The position numbers and the translations under genes were made by a program. Below the pieces are notes generated by a model. It was not told where the DNA came from, did no database searches, and saw nothing but the letters and a program-made list of their open reading frames with translations. A stretch of DNA of 64,000 nt from Arenicola marina (Eukaryota; Annelida; Polychaeta; Arenicolidae). The stretch is from contig OZ025256.1 of NCBI GenBank assembly GCA_964019135.1, forward strand, positions 3,927,249 through 3,991,248, in the 5' to 3' direction. Below, piece after piece: positions 50,314-63,417 of this stretch. How positions within the stretch are numbered: the stretch's first letter is position 1; the number at the start of each line of letters is the position of its first letter.

Positions 50314-52180
50314 CCTACCCATGGTCGCGATATGACATTCAAAGGTCATTAATGTGTTCAGGGTTCCTATGGCCTATGGCAAATCAAATCAAACGTTATG
50401 CTGGTATCAGTGGCGGATCCAGGATTTTGCCAAGGGGGGGCGAGGAGGGGGGGGGGGTAGGTTTGAAAAAGGGGGTGCACGCGTCAAGTAAACGTCTACA
50501 TACCGCCGAAAATGGACGAAATTGGGTTGTTGTGCCGTTATTGTTACGCCGTGAGAGCGGGGGCACGTACATACCCTCCTTGCCCACCAGTGGCATGGAT
50601 CCGTCGCTGCACGGGAAGAAACTAGCTCACGGTCGTCATCTTCCGAAGGTCAAACCGGTCGTGAATCATGACGTTATAGTTCGCAGTGACGCACCACGAG
50701 TGCAATGCATTATGGATATTACTTTTGATGCAACATTTGTCGGAATGGCGTCATCGCAAGATAACCAATATGGCTATAGGCCTATAGGGCGTAGGCCTAT
50801 CGACTTAGACAATTCTACATTAATCATCATGCATTAAACTGAAGTATAGGGATTTATAGTATAAGTTAGACAGTTGGCTTTATTAAAGTTATCCATTATA
50901 TGCCATTACTCTGGGAATATTGGATTATAACAATCAAACCTAATACTACAAAAAATTCTTTGCGTCAGCCAAACTTTTCTCGGGGTGGGGGCTCTAGCGG
51001 ATTGAATCTGAGGCCGAACGTGACACTGTGGCGAATTTCACTGACGCAGGTTAGTCGGCTATACGAGCTTAGTCGGCTATTTAGTTAAATTACCATGCAA
51101 ATGATGGGCGATTTCAGCCGACTAAGCCCCGCAGCCGGCTAAATTATGTAGAACCTACGTGAAAATTGAATAGGCCACGGAACATCTGGAGTGTTGTTAT
51201 AGTGACCAAAAGCGGTGATGTCCGCGTTTAGTTTTGAGGCTTTATAACCGCTGTTCTTCAGCGACGTTAAAATGTTGCCCGGGGAGCCGTCTCCTTAATA
51301 ATGTATGTCCCCTATGGGTCCCCGCACCACCCCCCATCAGAAACTAAAAACTTACCCTCAATAAACGGAGTTATAGTTGGCAAGTAGAGAGTGGATCCTC
51401 TAAGGCACACAACAGTTTGGGCTTAAATCTATATAAGACTTTTAAATAATAATATTAAATAATAAAAACATTTCGTTATTATAGAGCTTGGGCGAAACCC
51501 ATTTGCCATAAAAATCATAATTAGTAGATTGTTTAGGGTTTTTTAGTTCAACAATTATAAAGCGGGGGGGGGGGGGGATGAGGGGGCGAGGTGCGAACTG
51601 GCACGGCTATATGTTTTCCCCTTCAAATTAAATGCATTGTGTGTGGGGGGCCTTGTGTGACCCCCGTGAAGCATATGTGGCGAAAATGTCTTAATTATGC
51701 CATGAAGTACTTTATGACTCACCCATCTTTTGTGTGGTATAGCTATAGGAACAATTAAGGCGTTGAAAAACACATCGTGCGCCAGGTACCGCATTGTGCC
51801 TATATTAACTATTGGATTTATCAGTTCAATGTGGATATAGAGTAGGCTTTGAAAGACTGATAATCGCGGTTGGCAACAAAGCAGCGTAGCTTGCGCAGGG
51901 CCACCCCACCCAACGAATAGAGGCACAGGCGCCGCAGATCGACTGACACAGGCAGGGAGGGGAGTGGGAGGGGGGGGGGCACCAGACTTGTTCTATGCAG
52001 TTCTAATGCTCGTGGAGCTGGGTAAACAACTGTGCATGGCTTCAGTCACATCAAAGCAAGAAATCTAGCGCAGACTGGTTTGGTAGCACGTGTTCTCATC
52101 ATGACAGCCTCGTTTTGACACCGCCTTGCACGCGGTTGGTTGTCGGGAGGCCGTTGGTGCATTGTGATTGGTTAAAATAT
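50314..52180. other. No gene recognised
   Basis: A partial G-rich MITE (ggcggatccaggattttgcc) sits near 50412-50480. G runs lie near 51565 and 51970. No supported exons. Confidence 0.45.
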
Positions 52181-52309
52181 TGACGATATTTGCATATATA
52201 TTTGTCACGGCTTATCAGTGTTCATTCTCTGAGAAAGCTTAGGAGCGGACAAATGCTTTTGTGACAATTACTGAATTCAAGCCGCCTTTAGGCAACCATT
52301 TCCATCAAG
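52140..52309 (+). promoter_or_regulatory. Probable promoter and non-coding exon 1 of the small gene
   Basis: A CCAAT-type box (gtgattggtt) near 52164 and a TATA-like tttgcatatatatttg near 52190 precede a segment that ends tccatcaag|gtaagc at 52309, a strong donor. The first exon is inferred as about 52215-52309 and has no long frame, so it is read as 5' UTR. Transcription start not proven. Confidence 0.55.
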
Positions 52310-53847
52310 GTAAGCCTCGAATTTAACATTGTTTTATTCCTTGTCTCTTGCTGCATATTTTGATGGTTTTCTTGACGTTATTCAACCCTCGTGGATGGGC
52401 AAAAGACTGGGTTTTCTCTGACAGGTATCGGAAGTGGCGGAGGCAGGAGCCGTTCGCCATGGCATATTCAGATGGACTCCAAAACGATGCTGTCCTGCGA
52501 AATAGCTCACGAGTGTTCAGGCACAGACATTAACTTATGGATGGTGCATGTCTTGTTGGGCACGTTGAGATCGACCTGCCCCCCTGAAAATTTCGAAAAA
52601 TGTTCTGTCTGTCGTCCTACCACGTTGAGAAAAAACAACGTTTAAGTCTTATAAACAACCATGAAACAGATTACTTGTAAGGTCTGTGTTAATATATCAG
52701 TGATTTTGATAGGTAAGCTTACGAGTCCCGCGTCATTTGTCGCACAAAATTTTCAAATGCCTCCTTTCTATTGACCATTGTAAATATATAGATGAGCAGT
52801 AGATCTATTTCATTTCAATTAAAGTTGCTTATCGAGTTGTTTCCTGCCAAAACTAAAGAGGTTAAAATACAAATAAGCTTAAACGTCCTATTTTTTTGCA
52901 CTTTGTAATGCTTATAAATGGCAGTGTTAGTTCTGCAGTGTCTCTTGATATACCTGTTTGCCATATCACAGCCTGAACAGCGATCTTTATTAGGTTTTTG
53001 AATTGATAGAATGAAACAAAATTTTCTGCAAATTGTGATATAGGTCTATATGTCACCTGGGTTTAGACCTGGGAGAATATCTTGACTAGCAGCTTTAATT
53101 AATGTCCTATCATTTTATAGAGCTCTGGGACAAATTACTTATTATATATTCTAAAACTCCAGTCAAGTATTTATAAATATATCTAAATACTTTTTATCCT
53201 TATACCATGAAGTGAGAACCAAGTGTCTTTTGGTCAATCATTTGCAGAAATCTACTTTGTTGCAACTACGAGCCATAAAGTCTGGTTGATTAACATAGGC
53301 TGCGCAGGCAACTCTATAGGAGATTAACAGACAGTATTTGAGCAGTTGTATACTTCATGACCTTGTTCAAAGGTTCACCAGCATTCCATTTAAACATGTA
53401 TAATCTGATAATCAAACTTGATCGATTAAGAGCCCATTCAAAGCTGATAAAGGATAATAATTTAATATTCATTAAATTGTGATGCCATTGTATCCCACAT
53501 TTTCAGCATTTATACATATACAACAATTTTACATTCTGGCTATTTACTCTCACACAAGAATAGTCAACAAATTAATGTGCAGCATTAGGGTTAAATATGT
53601 CCTTTGTTGTAACATCTTTTTACTTTTAGATGTTTTGATCTGGATCACATCAATATTGGTGTATTCTGTTTAGACTGGATTTCAAATATATATATTAGTT
53701 TAAATAGATCTCTGCTTGAAAATAGGTTTTTGGTGACTGGATGTGACAAGCTGTAGCTGATCCATGAATACAGATTCTTTCTTTGCTATTCTGTAGGAAA
53801 ATTATAGTCATTTTACTTATGGCAGTTTTGGCCTTTTTATTTTTCAG

Positions 53848-54967
53848 CTTTATACGATGGAGAGCAGAGTGGTGAAGGTGCAATCCAGTCCAGGCCAGAG
53901 CGCAGTAGTTGCAGTCCAGCAAGAGAGCGGAAGCAGTTTCCCAGAGGCATCAGCTATGCTGCAGTTGGCATGCCTTGTAGCCTTTGATGTCCCATAATGT
54001 TTGTCATTGTGCGTTCTGTTTCCAGAGCAATGGCGTCCATACCATGTGCGGCCTACCAGGCCAGTCATATTCATGCCCAGCTGCGCAAGCAGAGTTACCG
54101 ATCTCGCCACAGTTCAGGGGCCAGTGTTTCTAGTCAGGATCAGGATGGCTCTGAGTCTGGTAGCCCTTCGGTCATCCACGATGCTAGTAGATCTGGTAAG
54201 GACTTTTTTTTTTAAGCATGCTGAAAACTCATTTATCCATTTGGTGAATAATTTTCTGATTAAGTCAACTTGCAAGTTGTAGTAATTAAGAAAAAAGATC
54301 TGCTTGATTTACATTTATCTGAAGTGAGCTTTATGTAAAGTCAATTTTCGTTAATTGGTATATACATATAGGGCTGTAAAGTCATAACTGCCAATATTGT
54401 GAACCACACTCTAATATACAATTGCCCTTTTTATTGGTTTTAAAAAACAGTAAACCACCAGCATTTTCTTAATGACATAATGTTTTTTCTTCTTCCAGTG
54501 TTTCTTCCTAACATGAAGACCAAGGTGATCTCTGTGTCCGAGTGGCTGGGTCTGGGATGGAAGAAGATCAACGCCAATGTGCATCTGCAGGATGCCGAGC
54601 TCAAGTAAGAACGATGCATCATGCCAAGAATGTGTCTGAATCACTGTAATTTGCCTCGAACGGTTAATTTTCCCGATCCTTTGTGTTCATAACTTAACAT
54701 TATGTAGTGATGAACTACTGGTAATATTGTACAATCTTATTTACAATAACCAAATTGGTGGCTGGCGTTGTGTGGCAAAGCAGTGGGTGGTAACCTGTAA
54801 AGTGGCAAGACAGATGGCCTGACAGTTTGCATTTAGTCTAATGTAGCCCTTGCCTCTTTACTTACAGGGCAGCAGGGGTGACAGGCTCTGTTTCAGATGC
54901 CTCCGTTACTGGCAGCATTACATCAGCTGCTAGTTCCACCACTGCAAGCGCCATGGTGAAGTCCTAA
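53848..54967 (+). CDS. Small multi-exon gene, Ser/Thr/Ala-rich protein, unrecognised
   Basis: I do not recognise this protein. The coding exons are 54026-54195 (ends phase 1), 54499-54604 (phase 2) and 54868-54967 (stop TAA), each with clean pyrimidine-tract acceptors and GTAAG donors. The frame is uninterrupted for 123 residues from the ATG at 54030 (MASIPCAAYQASHIHAQLRK). The middle exon encodes NMKTKVISVSEWLGLGWKKI, the only segment with a folded look. The C-terminus is AAGVTGSVSDASVTGSITSA and ends MVKS. Acceptor tttatttttcag at 53847 marks a further upstream exon with ATG at 53857 (MESRVVKVQSSPGQ). It reaches the main frame only through a weak 62-bp intron (GTTGGC at 53964), giving 160 residues. 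Otherwise it is a short upstream frame. Probably intracellular: no signal peptide or membrane segment. Confidence 0.7.
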
Positions 54968-56440
54968 TGTTGGGAGTGCCAAGTTGAAGCCGACGTCGGT
55001 GGCCGGCACTGCAGGCCGGCCCGTTCGAACCACAGGGTTGTAGCATAGATACGGATTGAACAATATTCTGTACTTAAAGACCACCCATTTGCTATACGGT
55101 TTCGTAGTAGGCGTTACCACCTAGACGAGATCTCAAGGGCTTAGTAGCCACTGAAGTATTTACGCAAGTACTTAATTACTTGTCCATGTAACCCAAAAGC
55201 ATCATACAATGAGACCACAGTATGACTGCATCCTTCTTTCGAACGTTAACTGCTATTGTGATGATTACTAGGTTGTGAGAAATATTCTATTTGTCTGAAA
55301 GTAAAACCGATATATGAGAATAGAGATTATTAACGTAATTTTAGTTTTTTTAAGTAAATTTATGTGCTGTTAAAATAGTTTATTGTTTATAATTCAATAT
55401 CCAATGTGTATGTTGGCACTTATTTATTATTGGGCATTTGTTTTATCGTATTTTTTAAGTGAATCACTCGTTGCTACATTATGATTATCAATCTTAATTT
55501 GAACTGAACATTTTCACTTGTCAGTTACATTCTAAAAATGATCTAAATAATCGTATGTATTGATGACAACAGGCGTGGACAACAAGCTGGATGGCCGTCG
55601 TCATAAACTTGATTACATCAGGGATTCTATTTGAAATTGGTGTTTGAGGAATGTGTGGAAATATTGAAAGTGTTTCACTTCTATAATTGAAATGAGAGTG
55701 AAAGGATCCTTTTTATATAACATTTCGATGCAAGGATTTATTTATGGTTTTTCTATACGTTTTATACTGAAACAGAAATTTACGGGTTTGTTCGTGTTCT
55801 GGCTGGTTCAGGTTAGGTATCTATCGTCTTCTGGCTGGTTCAGGGTTGAGACATGTACACAATTTGACGAGAAAACTTTAATTTTAGTGTTCAGTTGGGT
55901 GATTTAGGACGTGGATCAGTTGACATTGACGTATGAACAAACTTTGTTGGGACACGCATGTTACCTTCCAAGCGTGCATTCATCCTAAATGGCTACTTCT
56001 CCAGCGGGTTCATCAAAAACCCACTTCAGTTTTATGTCTGTGCAACGGCGCAAGTCTTGAAATCCCTAATAAAAAAAATCATTCGGCATCGCTTTCTTCG
56101 CCTTTGTGTGCCTCTTACGGCCTCCAATCCGCCTTCATTTGCGCAAAAACTCTGTTATTACTATCTATCTCATCCCAGTTCCGAAAAAAAAATCCATGCA
56201 CCTCCATCCTCTGGAGGGGTCTGTACGGGGGTGGAGACACGAATTGACAGCGATCCGGAAGTAGTTAGTCAATTTAAAGGGAAAGCCAAGACCAGCGGTG
56301 AATGGAGTTCATTCTCAGAAGGACCTGTTTTTTTATGAATCTGATTATGGTTAAAAAAAACAAACTCCCCGGCCGTCAATCGTATTGGCTTCCAGGAATT
56401 TAGGATGTATGGTTAATGTTCTCACAATTAAGCCTATGGG
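54968..56440. other. 3' flank of the small gene and intergenic sequence
   Basis: AT-rich, no exons recognised. A tandem duplication of about 28 bp (ttctggctggttcagg, near 55797-55845) is visible. An AATAAA lies near 56068. Confidence 0.5.
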
Positions 56441-56444
56441 CTAG

Positions 56445-56950
56445 ATCGCGTAACGTTTCGCTTAAGTTATATAGTCCCTCTGCCCCACGTAAAATTTAAC
56501 TATCAGAATTATCCTTCATACGCAAAACTTGAAATGAGTATAATCGAAGATACATTCGCAGTTTGGCATAAAAAGCACCACTATTTAGCATTTACTGTGC
56601 TACTGGCACGGTACCGGACGAATTGATTCGATTTTGGTTAAAAGCCATGTTGCTTTCTAACTATGTTTTCGAGTTCGATCGAGGTCAAAGGCGTGAAGCG
56701 CTTTAAACTTACGACCCCGTGTTATTTTGAAATATGTTTTTGTTTAGCCTTTCCATATTAATCGTACGACAACGGAATGTCTAAATCGAAAATACAAAAC
56801 TTAACCTAAAAAACCCTCTAAAACCATTCGTGACCCCAGCACCGTTGAGGTCGATCCAGAGGTCAACCGTGAGTTTAATTGGCGGTTACGTGCGGCAGAT
56901 GTGATGTGAGGAACGAGCTCCCTCTGCTGGCAGAGTGGGCCTTAACGTTG
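56445..56950. mobile_element. GATCTCCCGG-family MITE, diverged copy
   Basis: It shares cctctgccccacgtaaaatt, aattatccttcatacgcaaa and the end gaacgagctccctctgctgg with the element at 19276-19781. Confidence 0.72.
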
Positions 56951-57297
56951 CTCGACGGTTGTAAACCTGAGGCATGAAGACAGATACAGCGCCAAGCAGT
57001 CTGTTTGCTCCCCTTTTTTTGCGTTACATACGACCGCTCCGAGGCTCTCTCTCTATATTTATAGTTGTCCGGCTTTTATAACATTTTGGGGTTCAACGTA
57101 CGCACGTGCGAACAATAATTGTGGGCAAATAAGTATTCAGTGTTAAACATCTCCACGTGGCATCTGTGATGTACAGAGATACGACAGTGATTTGAAACGC
57201 ACCTGTTTATGACTATAGCTTGTTGCCGGCTTGAGAACACAGGGTACACCGGGCCGAGATCTGGGCCGTGAACACCCCGGGATCCCTGACCTGCAGC

Positions 57298-57372
57298 TGC
57301 ACTCTGCCAGCAGAGGGCGCTCGTTCCTCACATGGCGCAAGCGTAACGCCCTCTTGCCGGAGATCACTGCAG
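57298..57372 (-). mobile_element. Short deletion derivative of the GATCTCCCGG MITE
   Basis: ctgccagcagagggcgctcg and gcgcaagcgtaacgccctct are the two ends of the family brought together, in reverse orientation. Confidence 0.62.
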
Positions 57373-57381
57373 CTGCATATA

Positions 57382-57612
57382 TAGGGCCCCATTCAGAGGG
57401 GCTTTTTCGACACGGCGATTTTTAAAATCGACAACGCGACATTGGGGTTGTCTTAGAATCGACATGCGACATAAGACTTAGCGACACGCGACATGGAACT
57501 TTTCTTAAAATCGACACGCGACATGGACCTTTTCTTAAAATCGAAACACGACATGGACCTTTTCTTTAAATCGACACGCGACATGGCCACCCCCCCCCCC
57601 CCCGGGGCCCTA
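57382..57612. mobile_element. GGGCCC-ended MITE, best copy
   Basis: Inverted ends tatagggcccc and ggggccctata enclose phased repeats of tcgacacgcgacatgg with A/T-rich spacers and a C run. No coding potential. Confidence 0.75.
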
Positions 57613-57623
57613 TATATATATGC

Positions 57624-57695
57624 GACCTCCCGGCAGAGGGCGTTCTGCTTAAGCTGGTGATGTGAGGAACGAGCGATCTGTGCTGGCAGATCGAG
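57624..57695 (+). mobile_element. Second short GATCTCCCGG MITE derivative
   Basis: gcgacctcccggcagagggc joins directly to gatgtgaggaacgagcgatc, again only the two element ends. Confidence 0.6.
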
Positions 57696-59155
57696 TGCTG
57701 CAGCTATTGAGACATGGTCCACTTTTCAACCTTTGAGTGACCCATCCGGTACAAGTCTGACATCCAGATAGATTATGTATGCTATATGCACATATGCCAT
57801 GGTATGACCAGATGACCGGAAACGCGGGGGGGGGGGAGGCATCCCCACCTGTCTTGGCGCCCTAGGTGTGCGGGGATGGGAGATGTCATATTTCACCTGA
57901 GCTGGAGGGAAAGCTATGTAACCTTCACAGCCGCCTCAGCCTCGGTGGGTACGGTGTAAACGGGTGCGACTTGAGGTCAAGAAACACGATTGCTATATAC
58001 TGCTGTTTGTTCCTCAGTGACTCCAGGCTATACCAATATATAGGCCTATGTCTCTGGCTAACTGCCGGGTAGTCTGAAAGTTCAGACGATATACAACATT
58101 GACAATGTGTTCTTATGCCAGTCATACGAATTCATGGTGTACCGTCTGCACTTTAAGGCTAACTGCCGGGTGATTACAGGACGTCGGAAAACAACAACAG
58201 CGGTATAAGCACAAGGCCATTAAACCTCCCAGTTATTGCATTGTGTAGTTGCTATACAAATAAATATCATGTTGAGCAGTTTTAGTTCTATCTATATACA
58301 TGTATATTGATCGAGTTAAAAGTGGCGGGAACCGTATATCCTCGCTAGGCTATCGATCGTTGACGTTTCCTTTTACGCAGCAGGTTTATTGGCAGGTATG
58401 TCTACCCATGGTCATTGACGAATATCCAATACTAAAACACCTTCGTTTCAGACTGCGGAAAATCTCTGGGTGTGTGACACCTGTGCGAGCTGCGCAAACA
58501 GATGGAGGTTTAATTATCTTAGGGAAAGGTTTGCGACCCCTGGCTCAGATAGGCCGCGGCGTTCGGTGTTCGGTGGCAACAAGGAAATGACAGTATGACA
58601 GTATTCCTATAAGCATAAGACCGAATTTCAGTTTTTAGAACTGAAAAAAAAAACGTGGGAGGCCGGATTGCGAGATATCGATTTTAGGGACACACACAGG
58701 GTCGATCTGACGGCAGAGAGTGTTAATCGCAGTGACACAGGCTGGGTTCCCAGGCGTAGTAGATTTACCTAGTGCGTAGTAAAGACATGTTTATGGGCCT
58801 GGAAGGGGTTAATGCGTGGCCAAAAAGCGACACGTACAGAACGTTGTGAAAAATCGCCATTCGCCACCTAGAATGGATATACCGATCGACTGATTAGTTT
58901 CAATCAACGATAAATTAATTGTATATGCAACAGGCTATGGAAATAACATATGCCCCAAATAGCATGCCAACGTTAACGTCACGTTAGCAGTAGACCATTT
59001 AGTCGTCCAACAGTAAACGAATGTCTAACGGTAGTCATCGGCAAAACTCGGCCTAATTCGTGTCGCTTTACTCCCTGTGTCACTGCGTTTTTCCCGAAAA
59101 GGGTGGTCCCAGGTTGGTCACCATTGGCACCAGTGTCACTGTGGTAGTTCAATTA
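57696..59155. other. Intergenic; CGACA-type MITE fragment only
   Basis: 58790-58876 holds a partial copy (gcgacacgtacagaacgttg). aactgccgggt recurs near 58060 and 58160. No gene recognised. Confidence 0.45.
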
Positions 59156-59160
59156 TAGGA

Positions 59161-59252
59161 GTCCGAAAGTTCGTGCCCGCACGGTCGGGGATTGAACCCC
59201 GGTCGTGAGATTACACAGCACGCACGCCAACCACTGCGCTACCAAAGCAGAC
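59161..59252 (-). mobile_element. tRNA-like SINE head (family C)
   Basis: On the minus strand: ggtagcgcagtggttggcg (A box) and ccggggttcaatccccgacc (B box and T arm). The acceptor stem halves do not pair, so it is not called a tRNA gene. Confidence 0.55.
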
Positions 59253-59499
59253 TTTATATTAGACCTGTACCAAATGGCTTAAATAAATATAAAGGCAAAC
59301 TTAATTTTATGTGACATAACCCCCAAATTTTTGTTCAAAAAGTATTACTGAAATGAATCTTACTTTATTTTTCTATATGTCTTAAATTTCGATCACGTTT
59401 TGGGTGCGACTTTAGGTCTTTTGTAAACGTTTTTCTAATTTTTAATCCAAGTTGCTGGAAACCATATCAACCATGCAAACCACAACCTAACTTTACATC

Positions 59500-59590
59500 C
59501 TGGGGGAGGGGGTGGTGGGTATCCTGGGGTAGGGGAATCCTGGGGGGGGGGGGGGGGTATCTTGGTGCAGGGGGTATCCTGGGGTAAATT
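59500..59590 (+). repeat. Short (tatcctgggg)n G-rich repeat
   Basis: Irregular copies of gggggtatcctgggg include a G17 run. Confidence 0.6.
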
Positions 59591-59644
59591 TGGAAATAGT
59601 TAAATCCTATTGCAGGATGAATCCAAACCAGCCCTACATCACTG

Positions 59645-59790
59645 GCTGGCTAACTGGCTGGCCCAAAGAACTTCTCGGGACAATGAAATGGAGTTGACGG
59701 AAAAAGGACACAGATTCAGGTGATAGAAAGAGCTTCGAACCTAGCATCAGTTATTCTTCACCCCAAGCAGCTTAACAACTGAACTAGGAT
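59645..59790 (-). mobile_element. Family B SINE, diverged
   Basis: It shares gggacaatgaaatgg, cttcgaacc and ctgaactaggatt positions with the copy at 8055-8190. Confidence 0.5.
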
Positions 59791-62140
59791 TAAACTAGCA
59801 TGTAGTTTATAGCTAAGTAATGCCGATTTAGAGTATAATAAATACGACGATGAAAACAGTCAGTGTGGGTGGGCGTTTAAGTACAGACAAGATAACATAC
59901 ATATACTGATTATGGCCACAGTCATTTTTCAGATAATGCTGATAAGAACGCCTTATCTAAGGGGGTCGGCACACCAAGTTATGTAATTACGCCTTGTAAA
60001 CAAAACAAGGAGGAGACACAGGAATGTGGGAAACGGACTTTATTCTAAGTAAGACAAATAATATCATTATTATGACCATCAGGAGGCATCTTTCACTGCA
60101 CATATACTCTACACGAACCCCCGCAAACAAGCTCAGCTCAGACACAGTTTTTCGGTAAAGGGAGGCGCTAACTGCGAACCACTTATTGTGGTCAGATGTT
60201 TAAATATATGCGTCATTGCGGACACGAGGACGGCTACTACTTCGCAGACGTAAAAATAGTTCTTATCTGGAGTAATTCGAATCAGGGTCCCAGTGAGAGA
60301 TCCAGGGTAACTAAGTCGGCGCCCAGAGTTTTGTGCCGTAATTGAGTTTCCAAGAGTAGTGACCCATATCACTACACGGTTTTCCGTTACCCTTCGTCAC
60401 CGCATCGCCTACGACTACCAGATCTGGGTTATGGTAAACACACAAGATAAACAGGGCAGCTCAGTGTCGGGTTATTTAACATACATACAGACGTGGTAAT
60501 GCATCCATATAATGAAAGCCTTAGCTCCTTTCCTCGTCTTTCGCCGCACGACAGAACACGTTTCTCATGTTAGCGAGTTAATCTATTACATGTACAGATG
60601 CTTAATTGGCAGGGCAGGGATCGACATGGAGCTAGTTAAGCACGTCGTAGGCTCTCACGCCCCCCTAGCGGTAGCATTCAGAATCACAATGGACTAAAAC
60701 GTTGAAACGTTCCTCTTTCTAAAACTGTTTTTGGTGTCAGGTATTGTTCCGTTGTTAGCCCAGAAAGACAAGTTCGAACCATGCACGCACCTGCCGCCTG
60801 AGCTGGTCTAGCGGAGGACATCGGAAATTATCCAAGCGCGATACCCACTAGGCTACAAGGTGACCCCGCATACGTCAAAGTTTGATTCTAACACTTACTT
60901 TATACATTTAAGTTAGTACTTGTCAAATCCCGGATCGTGAAAATAATATAATCGAAGTTGGCGATTATTCACCTGTTCTTTATCATGGATATCCCGCCAT
61001 TTTCTGAAGACATTGTGTTTCGTGATCTACACGCTTTTATAATCCAACAAGACCCTATATAAACATGCGTTTCAGTGCCGCCTCCTATTAGGAGAGCGTT
61101 CACAGGAGATTAGTTGTAAAATAGGTTTCTTGCATACATATGTAAGTTCGTTGTTACAACTGATCCTTAATAAATCAGAACTGTATATTAATCCTCAAAC
61201 ATGATATGTAGTTTTCATAACACACATATTGCCAGAGATATATAGTTTAACCAACGAAAAAGCTGTTGAGGGGAAGTCAACTTGTCGTGCAATGTGCATG
61301 CTTATTATATGACACAGTCAAAGCACCTTTAACGGAAAATCGAGTGTTGCTTTCTGGTATCAGTTGTGCGCATGCGTTCCACTAGTTCTGGAATGTCCAT
61401 AATATTGTTCGTGAAACTCAGAACTGTGCTTACCACAGAGTGGGCAGTTTGAAACTGGCTCAAATAGGTTATGTTACATTGGAAATAATTATTTATTATT
61501 TGAGCAAGATATGGTCTTAAGGTCTATAAAAAATAAGACGTTAAGGAAATAAGTTACTGTAAATAATTACCTCTACCTGAATGACTGACGTCTGTAACGA
61601 AAGATGCCTTTTCTACCCAGTCACCTTGGATACTCATCAGCATGTGCTATCGCGCTGACACTCCACGCATGCGCACTTTCGACACATGCCAACATCAGTT
61701 TTTCCGAGATTTGTTTTTCAAGTCTGACGACGTGTGTGGTCCTTTAAGGTAGATTTGATTGGGTATCGCGGAATCAACATGTCCATTTAGTGCTGTTTTA
61801 GTACAAAACAAATGGTGAGTGCAAGAACAGTTTTCAATTCTACGGGTCATTCCTTACAACCCGCAACAAGTTATTCTTATATTTCTATAAGCACATGCTA
61901 TGCTTACATTAGGTAGGCGTGGTTCACTGGTGCTAAACAAGCAGGGCTCATATGTAAACATTTAATGGAAAAGAAACTTCAACGTTAATGAGCTAGTTCA
62001 TGTAGAAAATACATCCAGAAGATTCAACAGTACCCGAGCTACCTATCATGAATACATCAATGTCAAGCCCTTAAACCAATGAGAATAACATAAACCTTAT
62101 TGATTTAATTCTAGTTTCCTTTCATAAATACTGCTTTGTT
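59791..62140. other. Intergenic, no gene recognised
   Basis: No splice-supported frame on either strand. A decayed tRNA-like stretch (ccaagcgcgatacccactag) lies near 60832. Confidence 0.45.
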
Positions 62141-62142
62141 TT

Positions 62143-62148
62143 TTTATT
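62143..62148 (-). terminator. Candidate polyadenylation signal for PREP
   Basis: AATAAA on the minus strand, about 110 bp past the more distal PREP stop. Position fits but is unproven. Confidence 0.4.
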
Positions 62149-62259
62149 GCCACTACACTAAAGGTTTGCTCCCAAGTTTTCATTATCGGCGATATCATTT
62201 ACAACTGAGCTGTGAGCAAGAGGCGAGTGCGTCTTAATGAATCTATAATCTCACTCCAA

Positions 62260-62346
62260 CTATAGTTTGTGTGTTAGTCGTTCGTCCCACCACATCAGAC
62301 CTTGAGTTATCGACATGAAGCTGATCATGTCCACCATCTCCTCGAC
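62260..62346 (-). CDS. PREP: PREP terminal exon, distal version
   Basis: The acceptor is gggtgtctttcag; 28 codons plus TAG. It encodes [20 protein letters not shown] and DERLTHKL. It is homologous in position and sequence to the proximal terminal exon but clearly diverged. It could replace that exon by alternative splicing or be a decaying copy. Confidence 0.78.
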   Translation of the reverse strand, partial: VEEMVDMISFMSITQGLMWWDERLTHKL

Positions 62347-63361
62347 CTGAAAGACACCCACACCGGGCACCATCCATGAGACAGCCAATGGAAAAAAAAC
62401 TCTTAACAGCTAAAGGGGGGAGTGAAATGGAACAGCTGTCTCTTGCGATATCATATACGGGCTTCAATGCTCTTCCGGCGTGTTGTTCTCCTCCCGCCAC
62501 GTTAGGTTCATGTTGAGGGTGATGAAGCAGTAAATCTCAGTGACTTCCTCGATCTGAAATGGAACACGGACCCAGCGGGCAGACTTTGTACAAAGCATGG
62601 CGACGAATGTGGGTCACATCTCTCAGTCGTTGACACAATACCCTGGATCATTGGTCAAATGTTTTTTTTGTAAGGAGACTGCAGTAAATGGGTTGCTGCA
62701 TTATTCCACCTGTGGTTCGCTGGGCCAAGCCGCTTGCCGGTATAGATAAACAACTGATATGTAAAAGTCACATTATCAGATACCGGCCTTCGGGTTCGAA
62801 CGAATGTCTATCTGAACCGCAAACGACCCAGGAAGGTTCCCCATAGTACACGATCGCCCGATGATAACCGCCGTCAAGCTTGTGTCGTACACGGCGCCAC
62901 CCCTGCTGCTAGACAACAACCGACGCATGGCCCTGTCGCCATAGTTACGGGTATTATATAACTTTACTTCCAGAACTCCATAGAACGTGCAGCAAGTGCA
63001 TGGCCGCCTCTATAAATTAAGCATGACCCATTTAGTGGCAATTTAATTGATACATAGGATAGCTAACAAATATTAATTATAAACTCTGATCACAATAAAT
63101 CATCTACTCATTATGATATAGCAGTGAAAAAAAAATATTACGCCTCACGTCAGCACTTCACCCATCCCGCTGCAGATTGCTCAAGAACGTATAGCAGTTT
63201 ATAGGCGGTGTAAACTTCAGAGCTAACAAAACAAGTTCAAGGCATGGTTACATATACGGTATAGTGAAAACCCGTTGTTAAGGCCACATACGGGACTGAG
63301 CATGGATGGTCTCGTCAGCAAAACTTCCCCAATTCCGACATGTCTTTAACAACAGAGTTGC

Positions 63362-63417
<56 letters not shown>

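Noticed and set aside
52391-52645. 84-codon frame following exon 1 of the small gene
   Set aside because: It starts after a strong GTAAGC donor, lacks an acceptor at its start and shows no protein similarity.
59161-59252. Possible tRNA gene on the minus strand
   Set aside because: A and B boxes are good but the acceptor stem does not pair, and no clean 72-75 nt cloverleaf can be drawn; a SINE head is more likely.
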